Shown here piece after piece: positions 11,751-31,564 of a DNA stretch of 64,000 bases (the first letter of the stretch is position 1; each line of letters starts with the position of its first letter). The notes beneath the pieces were generated by a model. It saw nothing but the letters and a program-made list of their open reading frames with translations. It had not been told where the DNA came from and did not search any database. The position numbers were made by a program, and so were the translations under genes. The DNA is from Litomosoides sigmodontis (lineage: Eukaryota; Nematoda; Chromadorea; Rhabditida; Onchocercidae): contig OY718806.1 of NCBI GenBank assembly GCA_963070105.1, forward strand, positions 1,431,365-1,495,364. Reading direction: 5' to 3'.

Positions 11751-13767
11751 CATCAGAAAAGTTTACCAGACTCTTTTAATTTCGCTGCCTGATGGTAATG
11801 CTAGAATTTTATTGAGAACAAAGGAATCGCTTCTGGTCCAATTTATCATTTGATCAAAAATTTTGACAAAGAGAATTGAGCAAAATATTAATTGGTGTGG
11901 AAAAGGATAATTTGCATATGGTCAAATGTTAAATGATATATTGTGAATTGTGATGAAATTATAAATCTGTGCGCAGACAGTTCATCTTTTGTCCACTTCC
12001 AAATTGATCAACATTGATGGAAATGTGTTAGAATTATTGCAGTCTAATTTCATTTTATTGAGAGATTAAATTAGCAAATTGATAAAAATTCGTAGATATT
12101 ATTAGCTAAATTTGAAGGAAAAAAATTCAATTTCTCATAAAAATTGCTAGCATAATTTTTAACGATTAGTCATTTCAAACGGTAAAAAATTCAATTATTT
12201 ATATGAAATTTCACTTAACATAGAGTACTAAATTACTAAATTCATGAAAAATCGGTGAAATTTTAACAAAGCATGTTTTAAGTTTCCCGTTTTTTTCAAT
12301 TATCATTTTTCTTCAAAGAAATAATTGTCTCTTAATTTATAAAGTGTATGCAAAGTTTCATCCATTGGAGGGAGGGAGGGAGAGAGAAAGAGAGAGAGGG
12401 AGATAGGGACATTTTTCAGTGATATCTTTTCTCATTCGAAATGATATTGGAAACAAAAAAAGTAAGGTTAATAATATGTGCCAGTGGTAGTGATAATTTT
12501 CAATCAATTGCAAAACGAAATACTTTTAAAAGAAAAGGTAACAAAATCACTTTGGAATTTAAAATGATTAATGAAATTTCAAAAAAAGAAAGATTTATAA
12601 CAATCATAAAAAAAACGTGCGTAAACGTGACAGCAAAAAAATACATTTTCCTTTCTATTGAATTTACCAATGAATAAAGAAAGTGATAAACAACGAATCA
12701 CTAACGGTATGATAATAATATATTAGGTGGCAAATATTCCCACACCTATTTCACAAAGCAAATTATCACCGTTCGTGTCCGAAATCATCGGAATGCTATC
12801 CCACAAATTGTAGTTGCCGTAGTAGTACATGGCACTTCCGGTCTAACCGGATCGGACTTCATGTATGCGATGGTAAATTGAAGAGGAAGATGCTAAGAAG
12901 GCCGATTTTATCATGCAAAGGTATAATCACCAAAATTGTTGCATGACGAGATCATGAAATCTGCCAAATTTCGATTTTGTTACTTTTTCATTTCAACTAC
13001 TTCATACATTTTGCATTTCTATTTTCCCCGAATTTTGGGCTTTCTTGCTTAATTGAATAAGATACATTTAGTTCGATGAATAGTAATTGCAAGAATAAAA
13101 AATTAAAATTAATTATTGAGGTATATTTGTAATTTATTTTCCTCACGAAATTGAAATTATTATGACTTTATCTTTCATTGACAAATGCGAAGTATTATTT
13201 ATAATTTGAGGGAAGATTTTACTAGCTGAATAATCATTTGATAAAATTATTACAGTTACAGCAATTAATATTTGGAAAAGTTCAATGTTTCATTTACAAT
13301 TTCAGCAATATACTAACTTTTTCCTGTGCTACATGAAGTAAATTTCCGGATTAGCTAATCATCATATAGTGTAGTAGTTTTTGTAGTATAGTAATTCACA
13401 ATAATTTACACAAAAACACAAACAACAATAAAATTTTTTACAAACCAAACCATTTATCTCAAAAAATTTTTTTTTCAAACGTTAGGACTATTAAATTTTT
13501 TATGAAATAAACACGAAAAATATAAATATCATCTATGACATCTTTGATAAATTTGATGAATTTCACCTGTCATTCCAACTTCTTCAACCTTTATTTCTCT
13601 CCTTAATTCATTCATTTCACCTCTCCACTCACAACCATTATCTTTCATTCCTTTCAATTTAAACTAACGGACAGCAAAGAACTAGCAATGATGATATACG
13701 TCGATCTATCGATCTAAATTATTCCACAACCAATCATACTAGTCATCTGTCAAATCATCGAAAATAA
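11751..13767 (+). CDS. Unrecognised coding-like exon chain (possible 3' end of a gene)
   Basis: Four segments have a T-rich or AG acceptor, an open frame, a GT donor and mutually compatible phases: 11751-11794, 12420-12461, 12727-12872 and 13675-13767, the last ending in TAA. Joined they encode about 107 residues with no start codon seen, so 5' exons would be missing. The third segment is clearly richer in GC than its surroundings and encodes a beta-like then hydrophobic stretch (TVRVRNH, then IPQIVVAVVVHG); read on past its donor it stops at 12881. The last encodes a polar tail ending in HLSNHRK. I do not recognise the family. Alternatives are unrelated chance frames, or a decayed gene, since after 12881 a second coding-like frame (EEEDAKKADF) follows with a one-base shift. 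Confidence 0.3.
12362..12411 (+). repeat. GA-rich purine tract
   Basis: GGGA/GAGA purine run directly before the T-rich acceptor of the second candidate exon at 12420. Confidence 0.8.
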
Positions 13768-16251
13768 TCATTCAATTAATTAATTTACTTCGTTTATGCA
13801 TGTGATAAATTCATTATTTCAATTATTTCATTCACATTTTAATTTTTTTGTAAATTTTTTTCTCCAACGAATAATGCAAAATTACTTTTACCGTTTGACT
13901 AGCATTTTTGCAATTTATATAGGACGTGACGATTTTCTTTTTCTTTTGCAATTTAGGATGTGACGATTTTCTTTATTTTTTTTGCTTCATTTCATTTTAT
14001 TTTATGTGATTATTTCAAGGAATGAACATTTTCGTTTGTTTTATTACACTTAGTGAAACTTTAAAAAATATAAAATGCTATGCTTCACTTTGCTTTGTTT
14101 TATTTTTCATCCTTAATGCATTCGACATTCTTGCAATGATGCGCACAGTGTATGATAAGTTCAAAATTGTTAATGCACAGCTGTATGGTAATTTTCATTT
14201 TCATTCCATTTAATTTCATTCCTCATTTAATTTTTACTCATATTTCACGCATTGTTTTCATTATCAGCTCGTTTGCTTAAAAGCCATATGTAATGTGATA
14301 ATAAATAAATAATAGCATATGCAACATAAATGTAGCTATAGCTAATTAATTTCACTTTCAATTAATTATTTCCAAACAAAAAGAAAACAGGAATGTAAAA
14401 TTAAGGTTGAATGGAATTTATGCGTACATAAATTTGAGAGCGTTTTTTCACACGCACAAAAAAAAAAGAAAGTTAATTTCAATTGAAGGAAACATAAATT
14501 TTAGCATATCTTTATGTCTAATACATCTTTTGCTAAATCTATTATTTTATTTCCATCTAATTTTAGGTGGTATAAGGTTTAGTCAAAGAAATGGATGTAT
14601 TATTCATGTATGCGCATTTTTTTTTTCATGCTAGGGCTTGTAGTTTTTTACCATGTTAGTTTTTCAACGAAGTTATTTTTTTATTTTTGGTTCTTTTTTT
14701 TTGTTTCGCATTGTTTTAGTTTTTGTCTCATCTTTTCTAGCTTCTCCATTCTACTTTTATGCACCAAATTCTCCACAGCAACTTCTTTATTTTTAATCTT
14801 TTCCTGAAATACTCCTTTTAACAATTTTTTTCTTTTGTTTTTGCGGTTTTTTGAATTTTTTTTTGTCAAAATATAATTTACGTGCGCTGACTTACTTATT
14901 GTTATCTTTTATATTTTATTAACGCTTTGATCAATCGATAAGGATTTTCCAACAATTATTTTTTTGCCTGTTGTTTTTGCTACTAAATTTGAATAAAATA
15001 AAAAAAACATTAATTCTTAAGTTTTGTGGAAGAAAAGGAAAAAGAAATAGAATGAAATATCAGTATTGAAATTAACACAATAATGCGTATAACTAACAGT
15101 TCATAAACTTTCTTGCATCCCCCGTTTAAACAAATTAAAAATGTAACTTTTCGAAAACGCAAGAATACAACCATTGAGAAATATTTCTGAAACGGAAATT
15201 TTTTTAATTCATCCTAAAAAAACATATATGATATTTTAGACTTCATTTTTTTCAATTTTTGCAAATGAATATTGAAATTTTATTCTTTTTATCCCTGTCT
15301 AAATTGGACTAGCTATCACGGAGTAATTGTGATAATATGCACGGATAAAATTTGGTTCAAATAATTGCGACAGCACATTGAACGTTTCAGTTAAATTACC
15401 AATTGATATAGTTAAACTTAAATATAATTTTACAGTATCATCTTAATTTGCTCAAATACATTTTTCATTTCAAATGCACTTAAACCAGTTCATGCCGTTG
15501 GCACTTCTCAGAAACACTTTCTCCAATTATGTAATGGTACTGTAAAATTAACTAGTTAATTAAAACATTTCAAAAATTGTTAATTATTGTACTTTATGAA
15601 AACTTACAATTTTTCATCATGCATTTTTTTAATGTATTTTTAGCTTGCAACTTTAACACGCAATCAAAAATTAAAAGAAAAATTAAAAGACAGTCTAAAT
15701 AATTGTTAGCTTCTGTTGTTAATTTCTACCCAAACAAAATCCATCAGTCAATAAACAAATGAACAATTCAAAAAAAAAAACAAGAAGGGGAGAAAAGAGA
15801 TAGAAAGAAAGTTCCCACCAATATTCAAAGCTCTTATTTTATTTATTAAAAAAAAAGGGAACGAAGAAGTTGCACAATTTAAAGCTTTGTAACTGAAAAA
15901 TTTCACCTCCTTCTCTCTACCATAATATTTATGATGACGTCATCTTTTATTATTAATATTGAAATTAGTTTTATAGTAAATTTTCTTTTCGTTAACTGCA
16001 CCAAAAATGAATGAATGAATGTTGAAAGAAAGAAACATCCATTGAGCAGATTTTATTTTTATTTGGAAATTGATAGGAGAGTAGAAAGAGGGAAGGGTCA
16101 GAGAGAGGAGGAGGTAGAGAGATGGAAAAAAAGAGGAGAAAATTGAAAGGTAAAAAAGAAGGGATGTTTTCATATATGATATATATATGTAGATACATAA
16201 TGATATACATGTACATATATATATGTATATATATATATATATATGGTATAC

Positions 16252-16298
16252 ATTCGGCGTACCGGAAGTGTTCACGGTCATCATATTGCAATTTCATC
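16252..16298 (-). CDS. Possible first exon, unassigned
   Basis: On the minus strand a CAGTTTTAG acceptor is followed at once by G and then ATG (16297-16295). The frame MKLQYDDREHFRYAE runs to a GTATAC donor; a second ATG in another frame gives MMTVNTSGTPN. It looks like a trans-spliced first exon, but no phase-compatible following exon was found, so it may be chance. Confidence 0.2.
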
Positions 16299-17174
16299 CT
16301 AAAACTGTCATTTCCTCACAAACGGCACTCATTCCTCCACTCATAGTAATTTCGTAGCCTTTTTTTTAAAAAAAAAATTTGCTTATTTCATTTGTTGAAA
16401 TGAAGTGATCGTTGTTATTATACCTGTGTTTTGTGAAGTCTTCCCTCTTTTCTTTTCCCTCTCACTCTTCCTCTCTCACTATTTTTCATTTTTTTTTTTC
16501 TGCAAAATCTTACAATATTATCATCTCTGTGCTGTATGGATGGATATTTTACGTTTGTAACAATTATTGAACTTTGATAAAAATTGAAAAGTTGAAATAA
16601 CGGTAATGCAGTGCTAAGCAGCACACTGATATAATTTGTTTTACAAAACAAAACAAACGAAAAAACGAAAGAAAAAAGTTGAACAAAATTATCTTATGTA
16701 TTAAAACTGTCAATATTTTGAGGAAAATGAAGAAGGAAACGCGTTGGATGATAATTGTGAAGTGAATAAAGCTAACTGACTTTTTGTTGAAATTGATATT
16801 CAACCAATTGTTTCGCCCCTCTTCGCCTCCCTCTTCTCGCCTCACTTAGGATCAAAAAATTGTTGTTCTTGGTGTAGGAATTTATTTTTAACACAGTCGA
16901 TGATGTCGTTCATAAAAGTAGTAAAATGGTGTAAAATAGCTCAATAATTTTGGCAAACACAGCACAGATTAAAATGTAAATACATTTTCATTTTTGTAAC
17001 TTTTTATCGAAAATTGAAAGTTGGAATTTTCATTAGGCAACAACGGCTGTTTTCAAATCGTTCTCTCCTTCTTTTTTTTTCCATAATTTTAGCAGAATTA
17101 TCATCTTTACCACTGTTCAAGTGGACATTTCAGAAGAACGCTTGGCTGATGATGAATTCTTTTACTGTTTATTA

Positions 17175-17290
17175 TTATTAATTATTGTTCTTGCTATTAT
17201 TATTACTACTATTGCTATTATCATCACTATTATTATTGCTAGCATTATTATTGTTATTATTAATTACTATTATCATTATTATTACTCAGA
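17175..17290 (+). repeat. Degenerate ATT/ATC triplet repeat
   Basis: ATT-type triplets interrupted by ATC, ACT and GCT. It resembles an aged relative of the long perfect arrays nearby. Confidence 0.75.
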
Positions 17291-17920
17291 TTATTCCGTT
17301 TCATTATTTTAGTCTTGTATTTTATAATAATTCTTGAAAAATATTAGGAGAAAAATTTTCTCAAAATATTTAATTAGTAAATGATAATTTGGGAAGGAAT
17401 TTAAAAACTTCATATTCGGACTATGTCAACAATAGATTTCTTTGCAAAATTTTTCAAAATCGCAGTTTTCTTCTTTTTAACAGATAATTGCGTCGTCAAT
17501 GAAATGCAAGAGACATTAAGATTTAAAACAAAAGAAGAAAAAAAATTTAGAAAACGTTAGTTACGTGATGATGGTGGAAATTTTTATTTTCCCTCTATCC
17601 TTCTTCCTCCCTCTCTCTCTCTCTCTTTCTTTCATAAATGAGTGCATTACGGTAGTGTTTCAATAAAGTGCAAGGATTTTAAGATATTGCATGTTGTTTG
17701 ATAATTTCATCTTTTGAAAATTGACGAATTGATCATTTTATTCCACCATTTATTCATGTGTTAACGACTGCGTAATTCATTTCAGATTTCAGAAGTTATT
17801 TTTGATTCTGTCAATTTTTGTAATTTCTTCAAACGTATATTTACTTGCATGTTGGCGATCGATGAGACTTGCAAACTGCAATTGTTAGTCAATGCATAAT
17901 GTTTGCATTTTTTTCTCTAC

Positions 17921-19293
<1,373 letters not shown>

Positions 19294-20602
19294 GCTATTG
19301 ATAATGATAACTAATGGCAATAATTCTGGTATCGCTTACACCAGTAATATTATATTATAATAATTATTATAATTGTTAATTGATTATAGCTATTGCATAA
19401 AGGGCTTAAATCTTGGTCGGTAGTCGTTTGTCATTTAATTTGTGAAGTGTTCACTGAAACAATTTCATTAAGACATTTCGATGATGACATCAGACTAGAA
19501 ATGATGAAAATAATTAACGGCAGGATATAGGAGAGGATGTTCCACATTGGTAGAATTCTCAAATTTGTGTGTATTTTGGGAAGTTTGTTCTTCAAATAAT
19601 CATTATTGCTCTTACTAATATGAAACTGCAATTCGTTGTGAGCGAAAAAAGCGAGGAAATTTGGAAAAAAAAATAATATCAAGTAATTTATCACTAGAAG
19701 GATGTGCAATTTCTTGTATTTCATTTTTGATTAAATGTTTTAATGATATCGTAATCCTATACGATAATGATATATGCATTTCATTATTCGCTTTTTCTTT
19801 CACACATTTTTAGCAAAATACAAATTATTTAAGTGATCGTTGGTTGATTTCCAAAATATTCAAGTAATCATTTATCTGCAAAATCGATAGGTAATCATAA
19901 AATGCAGAATCTGCATAATCTTTTAGTAATCATCAAATACGAGATTCATAAAATCTGTAAGCAATCATCAAATACAGAATCTCTAAGTAGTCATTGTTAG
20001 CATAAATACTTTTTCAACAAACGACAAATGATGCACACCGATTATAGCAATCAGACATTCATATCTGATGTTTGTTATTGAATAAATTAATTTAATAGTC
20101 ATTTACTGTAAGGGGAAGGGGAAGGTAACAACCAAATTTTCCCAATAAAGCGCTTTCTTCCCGCTTTTTTCCTTAATAATTTTTTCAATTATTAATGCAG
20201 TTCTTTACTTCATAACCTTCACTGGAATTCTATAAACAATATTGAAGGAAAAAAACTTTAACTAAAATTAATTACTACGAAAATGCTATAAATAGTTAAC
20301 TATACCTATAATTATAAATAATACGATATAATTCATCATAATTATCATGGAAATTGAACAATTAATTTGAATACTTCGTAATTCCCCGCTTAAGGATTCC
20401 AATATCCAAATAAATCATTGCTTTCTTTCGCCGTAACACTTCTTTTTTGTCATCAACCCTGCACTGTACTATAATTAATAATGATAATAATGTAATGATA
20501 ATATAACCATAATAACAGTATAATAGTAAAATGACATAATATAAAATAATATAATATAGTAATAAACAATAATATAATGATAGATAATCAATAATTATAA
20601 TG
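19294..20602. other. Spacer between arrays; no gene seen
   Basis: AT-rich unique DNA. It contains the degenerate minisatellite at 19829-20010 and a T/A-rich stretch near 20280-20600 with scattered ATA and AAT units leading into the 13-bp array. No exon with convincing codon use was found. Confidence 0.5.
19829..20010 (+). repeat. Degenerate minisatellite, about 25-35 bp unit, 5-6 copies
   Basis: Successive units share AGTAATCATCAAATACAGAATCT-like cores with small length changes: AGTAATCAT recurs near 19862, 19891 and 19925, and GCAATCATCAAATAC near 19961. This is a diverged tandem repeat of unique-sequence type, unlike the simple triplets around it. Confidence 0.65.
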
Positions 20603-21115
20603 AATAATAATAAATAATAATAATAAATAATAATAATAAATAATAATAATAAATAATAATAATAAATAATAATAATAAATAATAATAATAAATAATAATA
20701 ATAAATAATAATAATAAATAATAATAATAAATAATAATAATAAATAATAATAATAAATAATAATAATAAATAATAATAATAAATAATAATAATAAATAAT
20801 AATAATAAATAATAATAATAAATAATAATAATAAATAATAATAATAAATAATAATAATAAATAATAATAATAAATAATAATAATAAATAATAATAATAAA
20901 TAATAATAATAAATAATAATAATAAATAATAATAATAAATAATAATAATAAATAATAATAATAAATAATAATAATAAATAATAATAATAAATAATAATAA
21001 TAAATAATAATAATAAATAATAATAATAAATAATAATAATAAATAATAATAATAAATAATAATAATAAATAGTAATAATAAATAATAATAATAAATAATA
21101 ATAACAAATAATAAT
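20603..21115 (+). repeat. 13-bp minisatellite AAATAATAATAAT, about 37 copies
   Basis: A nearly perfect array of a unit made of three AAT triplets plus one AAAT. Because 13 is not a multiple of three, every frame cycles, giving a 13-residue peptide repeat (Leu, Phe, Ile and Tyr blocks) on the minus strand. Single-base variants occur at 21072 and 21105, and the flanks degrade to mixed AAT/GAAT units to about 21250. Confidence 0.95.
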
Positions 21116-26182
<5,067 letters not shown>

Positions 26183-29100
26183 CATTTATTACTAAATTAT
26201 TAATTATTAACTTGTTCTTATTATTAAAAGTAATTATTACTACTATTATTGCTGATATTGCTATCATTTTGTAACGTTATCGCTGCACCACTTTTTTTTG
26301 AGGTACGAGAACTACTTGAATTCCAAAACCTTATGTTTAAATCATAAATAACGAAAGAAATATTTGGCATTTTTAGAATATTCATGATGAAAAAAACAGA
26401 AAAAAAAGAGAAGGAAAAGATTTTCCAACGAATAACATTTGTACTACGGTAGAATATTCGTTGAATCGTTAATCAAATTGTGTCCGAACATAATTTATGA
26501 TGAATGCAACAAAAGGGGTTGAAAATGCTGTAGTTTTATTTTGATAATTTTTTTCGAAAAAAAAGCAGAAAAAAACCGAGCTAAAGAAATGAGATATTTG
26601 AACGTCAAGTATAGAGCAGCATATGTTAACTTCGATATTTTTAAACTTAAAATTTACGCTACCTTGCCATTTAATGTGAGCAATATGTCTGATTAAATAA
26701 TTTATGTTAATCGTGCTCTTCCTAATGGTTAATGAACTAGTGTCCTAAATTTAACGAACTAATTATTTTCATATATATATTATTTTAAAGATGAATTTTT
26801 AAATTTTAAAGTTGACTTTTTTGAAATATTTTACCACTACATTTACTCTAATTTTGTATGGTTTAGCTGATATAGCTATGTGTTTCCTTTTTTTTTTTTA
26901 GATTTACATATATGAATATTGTACTTTGTCAAATGAATGCAATGAATAGTAAGTGGTAACTGGATTACATTTAATAATCTTAGAAATTATACGCATATCA
27001 TCACTGATCACACTGATAATATCACTGATAAGGTGATATGCTACTTAACTGAATTGTCGACGGTAACAACGTGTATCATTTGTATGATGACGTATGGATA
27101 TGATTTTTCATTTAGATGACGTTGAGATATGCTTTTCCAGTAGAAATACCATATTTGTAACTACTGTACTAGTAATTTATTGAATAGTGTAAAATACGCA
27201 AGATGTATGTGCACATACGTTGATTGATTTGGCTCCACTTTAAACAAAAATTTAGTAAATTTTTTCACTCATTTTTACATTTTTACAATTATTGCATTTT
27301 TCGTAAAAGCTTGAATTGAACAATTATGCACAAATCTAATTTAATTTGCACTGCGTTAATCAATTTTCATAAATGATTGTAATGAAACGGTATGAAATAA
27401 GAGGGAAGCTAACAATGCTTTACCTGATAAATATTTCATTACCTATTCAGTGAAACATTTTTTAGGTAAACTTTTTTTATGCATTCATATTTCATTTACT
27501 GTTTGGAGCAATTTTAGATACAATCATTTTATTATTTTGCACGTAGAATGTTATATTATTTTGCAGGTTTTTTTTGTTTCACCTAATTTTTTAGATTTAA
27601 TCATTATTTTTTGTCTGATTTAGGGCGAAAAATGAGGTAAGTACAATTTTTATCCTCTGCTACTCTCAACTGAAATACGCAATGTATCGGTTGCTAATTA
27701 AGAAGAAGGAAAAAAACAACCTTTTTTTCATTAAATTTATTGTAAGTGTAAAATTTAAATGATTGATGCATTATGCATCTTGTTTTTTTTTTCATCTATT
27801 CAACCTTGATTATTAAAAAATCATTATTGATAAGCGATTGTCACTATGAGAAAACATTCACGTCGAATTGCACATGCAGCCTGCTAAATTTCATTGCTAA
27901 AAAAAAGGTAAAGAAAAAAAAAGAGTTAAAGATTCAAGAAGAAAAAATTTATCAAAAAATTTCGAAATTATCAGGTAATTTGCTCACACCACAGTGTTTC
28001 AATTGCAAAATTAAAAAAAAATTAGCTTTTTTCTTTTATTTTTTTTTGCTGAATGGTGAAGTCGCAGAGCTATCGTAATTTCAAGTATGAATTTCAAAGG
28101 ACACCTTTTGTGATGACCTTGTTCACAAAACATACTTCCACTTCCTCCACATTCATCCAATCTTTCCTCTCTCTTCCTCTTTACTGATATTGAAGTTTTT
28201 TCTTCCTAAATTAAATTCTACATCGTGAACAGTCGTTATGGATGAGGAATTTTGGAAAGTTCATGGGAATTATATGAATTTTTGATGGTAGCTTTGTTTT
28301 TTTTCTGCTTCTTAATTATAATTGTTTTTTTGTTCTTAGTAAAGTCATATATCAGAAGTTGAAACTCAATATTTATCAATTAATCCTTACTGTTTTTTTT
28401 TTGCACACACAAATATTTTGTGAAAAAATACTTCACCCTTGAACCCATAAATGTTTTACAAGCGTGAATAAATTTTGAATTCCTATTCCTTGCTATCAAA
28501 AATTTTTTTTCTTTCTGCAGAAATTTACATACTTTTGTAAGTTGAATAAAATTTAACATTTCGTAAAAAAAAAAAGTGAAAAAGGAAGAGAGCAAAGAGT
28601 TAGTTAGGAGGCTTGATATTACAATTTAATTCGGCGAAGAAAATAAGAAAAAAAAACTTCATTCATTCATTCATTCACATTTTATTAGTTTATCTTGCAA
28701 TCATCTGTTTTTTTTTGCGTTCAATTTTTGCTGATTATGAAGTTATGCAAAAAAAAAGTGTTCATACGGTATGGAAAAATATGAAGAAATTATGCATGAG
28801 TGCTATTGCACTAAGAGTATGAAAGAAGTGATCGCTTCATCCAATCAATTTTAAGTGAAAACTGTAATGGCCAGCCGTAAAACTGATGTGTAAACAAAAA
28901 GTTAAAAAAAAAAAATTTTTTTCTTTATTAAAAAAAAGACGGTCATGGTTTTGTTCGTCTATATCAGTGGAATATTCCAAAAAGAAAATAGAATAAGTGG
29001 ATAAATAACATTTCCATCCAAAGGAGTAAAATATTGCAAAAATCATTTCCTTTCCATCTTTCCTCAAGTTTCATTTTAATTACAAAAAGATTTGAGTGAA

Positions 29101-30011
29101 AAAAAATATCTAAAAAAAATCATTTGATTTTTGATATGAATGGATTGCTAGTGAAATGATGAAATATTGATTTAGTTTTGCAATTTTTCATTTGATTTGA
29201 TCGTTTCATCATATCCACTTTACCGTATTTTTGTATTTTCATTACATAGATAAGGTTAGTGAAAGAAGCAAAAAAAAACCGCTGTTTTTTTTTAGTTTTT
29301 TTAAAAAGATAGAATATTTTGGAGAGAGATTCAATTTTTTTTGGAAAATGTCCTTTGATGGTTTATGCGCTAAGTTCTTCGTTTTCATCTTTTTTTTTTG
29401 TAGAAGTGTTATTGTTGTATGGGTATGCTTCATGAATCAGTAGACGGCAAATGGATCCAACAAAGTGTTATTATTATGATTTATGGAATCAGTTTGATAA
29501 CTGTACTGTTATGTAAAATAGTTACTTTCCTCTTACATTTGTGATAGGGAAAAAAAGAAAGAAATGATTGGTATAGATGTTGTAAATATGCATTTACGAA
29601 TTTAAATAGGTTTATTACTGATGTTGCTGCTTTCAAAAAAAATGCAAAGTAATGATGATTGAATAAAAGCTTACTGAAAATGCTAGATAATTTTTTTTCA
29701 AAATTTTACCTATTTTAGATATTTTATCAATTTCTTTTTCAATATAAAAATTTTTTTACACTTGAAAATATTTTACAGTAATTTTCCAAATTTTCACTTG
29801 TGTCTAACTTTCATTTTAATAAAATGTTATGAAAAAGAAAATTAAAATAATTGTAAATTGTTTTCGTTTGTTTTATTTTGACATTCATTGAATTAAAAAA
29901 AAAAAACATAGATAAGTTATTTATGTGTATTATGGATTGAACCTATCTCTTTTCAATTGTCCATTGATAAAATTAAGTTTAAAATCAATAAAACATTTCT
30001 GTTTTTTTCAG
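26183..30011. other. Upstream region of the ETS gene; no supported exon
   Basis: AT-rich DNA with a short inverted repeat at 26993-27041. Two tiny segments have good splice sites on both sides (about 27622-27634, after GATTTAG and before GTAAGT, containing ATG; and about 29403-29421, after TTTGTAG and before GTATGC), but they could not be joined in frame to ETS exon 1. They could be non-coding leader exons. Confidence 0.4.
26993..27041. repeat. Inverted repeat with internal CACTGAT repeats
   Basis: GCATATCATC on the left pairs with GGTGATATGC on the right with one mismatch, around a loop of about 29 bases containing repeated CACTGAT words. It could form a stem-loop in DNA or RNA. Confidence 0.5.
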
Positions 30012-30085
30012 CATTTTGTTTTATTTTCTGGCTAGATAAAACGGAAATAGATGAGTAATTTCACCAACTAAATACTAGAAGCGAA
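30010..30085 (+). promoter_or_regulatory. Candidate trans-splice acceptor and 5' leader of ETS gene
   Basis: A TTTTTTTCAG acceptor ends at 30011, and a second (TCTGGCTAG) ends at 30035, 74 and 50 bases before the start codon at 30086. Either could accept a spliced leader or join to an upstream non-coding exon. No leader sequence is visible in genomic DNA, so this is inference. Confidence 0.45.
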
Positions 30086-31511
30086 ATGCTTAAGCGGGAT
30101 TTCACGTGTTGGTCACAATCACCTGGTCATTCATCACTGTACGCACCTAATACATTCTTTCATCATCCAAAAGCAGTACCAATTATGAATGATAATCGAT
30201 CAACAACAGCATTTCGATTCGGTAAGTGAAATTAAATTAAGAAACACAAAAAAAAAAACAGAAAAAGCACTGTTTGCGATCCTGAGGTTTATCGTTGGAG
30301 ACTAGGGTTGCTGTTTTGCTAGGATAAATATGATTTGAGGAAGCTTGAAGAAAGTGTTATCACTTTTATTATTATCATTTATTATCATCCCTGTTACTAT
30401 TATTGTCACTATTACCATTATTGCTTTTATTACTATTACTATTTATTATTATAATTTATTGTTATTAATCGTTTTTGATGACCAGGTAACTGCTCATTGG
30501 AGGAAAAGGATTATGGAAGTCTCAAAGAAGGCAGAATTTTGGGAAGTTTTAAGAGAGAAGCAGAAAAAAAAGAGGGAGGAATAGAGGAAGAGTGGGAGGA
30601 AGGAAGAGGGGGAAGAAGGGTGACAAACTAAGGAATATGAACTTAAAATTTGTGAAATTCAATGAAAAGTTCCACCAGTATAAAACCATAAGTAATACAT
30701 GTATATTTCATTTATGAAATGATTGTTTTCTTTGAGTTAACTTTTCAAATTAAAACGAATTTTGCTCATTTTATTGTTATTTAATTGATTAAATAACAAT
30801 TCACAAGGAGCTAATAATTTTATGCTAATTAGAAATATCCGCAATTGCTGATAAATGGCATCAACAAGAATGAATTTGATAAATTGCAATAAATTGCCAC
30901 TTTTGTTGCTATCGTTGTTGTTGTTGTTATTGTTGTTGTTGTTGTTGTTGTTGCTATTATTGCTATCGTTATTGTTACTGTTATTGTCGTTGTTGTTGTT
31001 AGGAGAAGGCAAATAGGTAGGGGATGAGCAGGAGGATGCAACGGATGACCTCAATTAGTAGGAGGCGTAGGAGAGATTTGATCACAGAGTGGAACTTACT
31101 TGTAGATGTGATCTCACTTTAATTTTCCTATTCCTCTTGGTAGTTTCGATTCTAAGAGAAACGATCTATCTATTTACAATCTCTATCTATCCGTCGATCG
31201 ATCGTTCTATCTATTAAGTCTAATCTAATCTATATATGTACATATGTTTTAATAAATTTTATTACAATCTGGCACTAAAGAGGATAAGAGCAGTGTGGAC
31301 AAGTGAGTGAGGAGGAAAGGATGAAAAACCTTGAAAATGATTGTTGAAAATGAGGGGGGACACGCGTCCCTCCAATCAATGTCAAAATTCTAATTACCTG
31401 TGCGACAACCTCAGTACGACATGACGAGATAGATTATTGCTTGCATGCGTTTTCTGTAATACATGCGTACAAGTATGTCCGTGTCTGTCTGTCTGTCTGT
31501 ATGTATGTGTG

Positions 31512-31564
<53 letters not shown>

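Noticed and set aside
17101..17180. Plus-strand coding-like piece (EERLADDEFFY or ELSSLPLFKWTFQKNAW in another frame)
   Set aside because: Two competing frames, no downstream donor before degenerate triplets, and no phase partner.
30345..30584. Plus-strand frame with a charged tail ([22 protein letters not shown]) inside ETS intron 1
   Set aside because: It arises from a purine-rich stretch after degenerate triplets; no acceptor or donor matches ETS phases. It is weakly interesting but unsupported.
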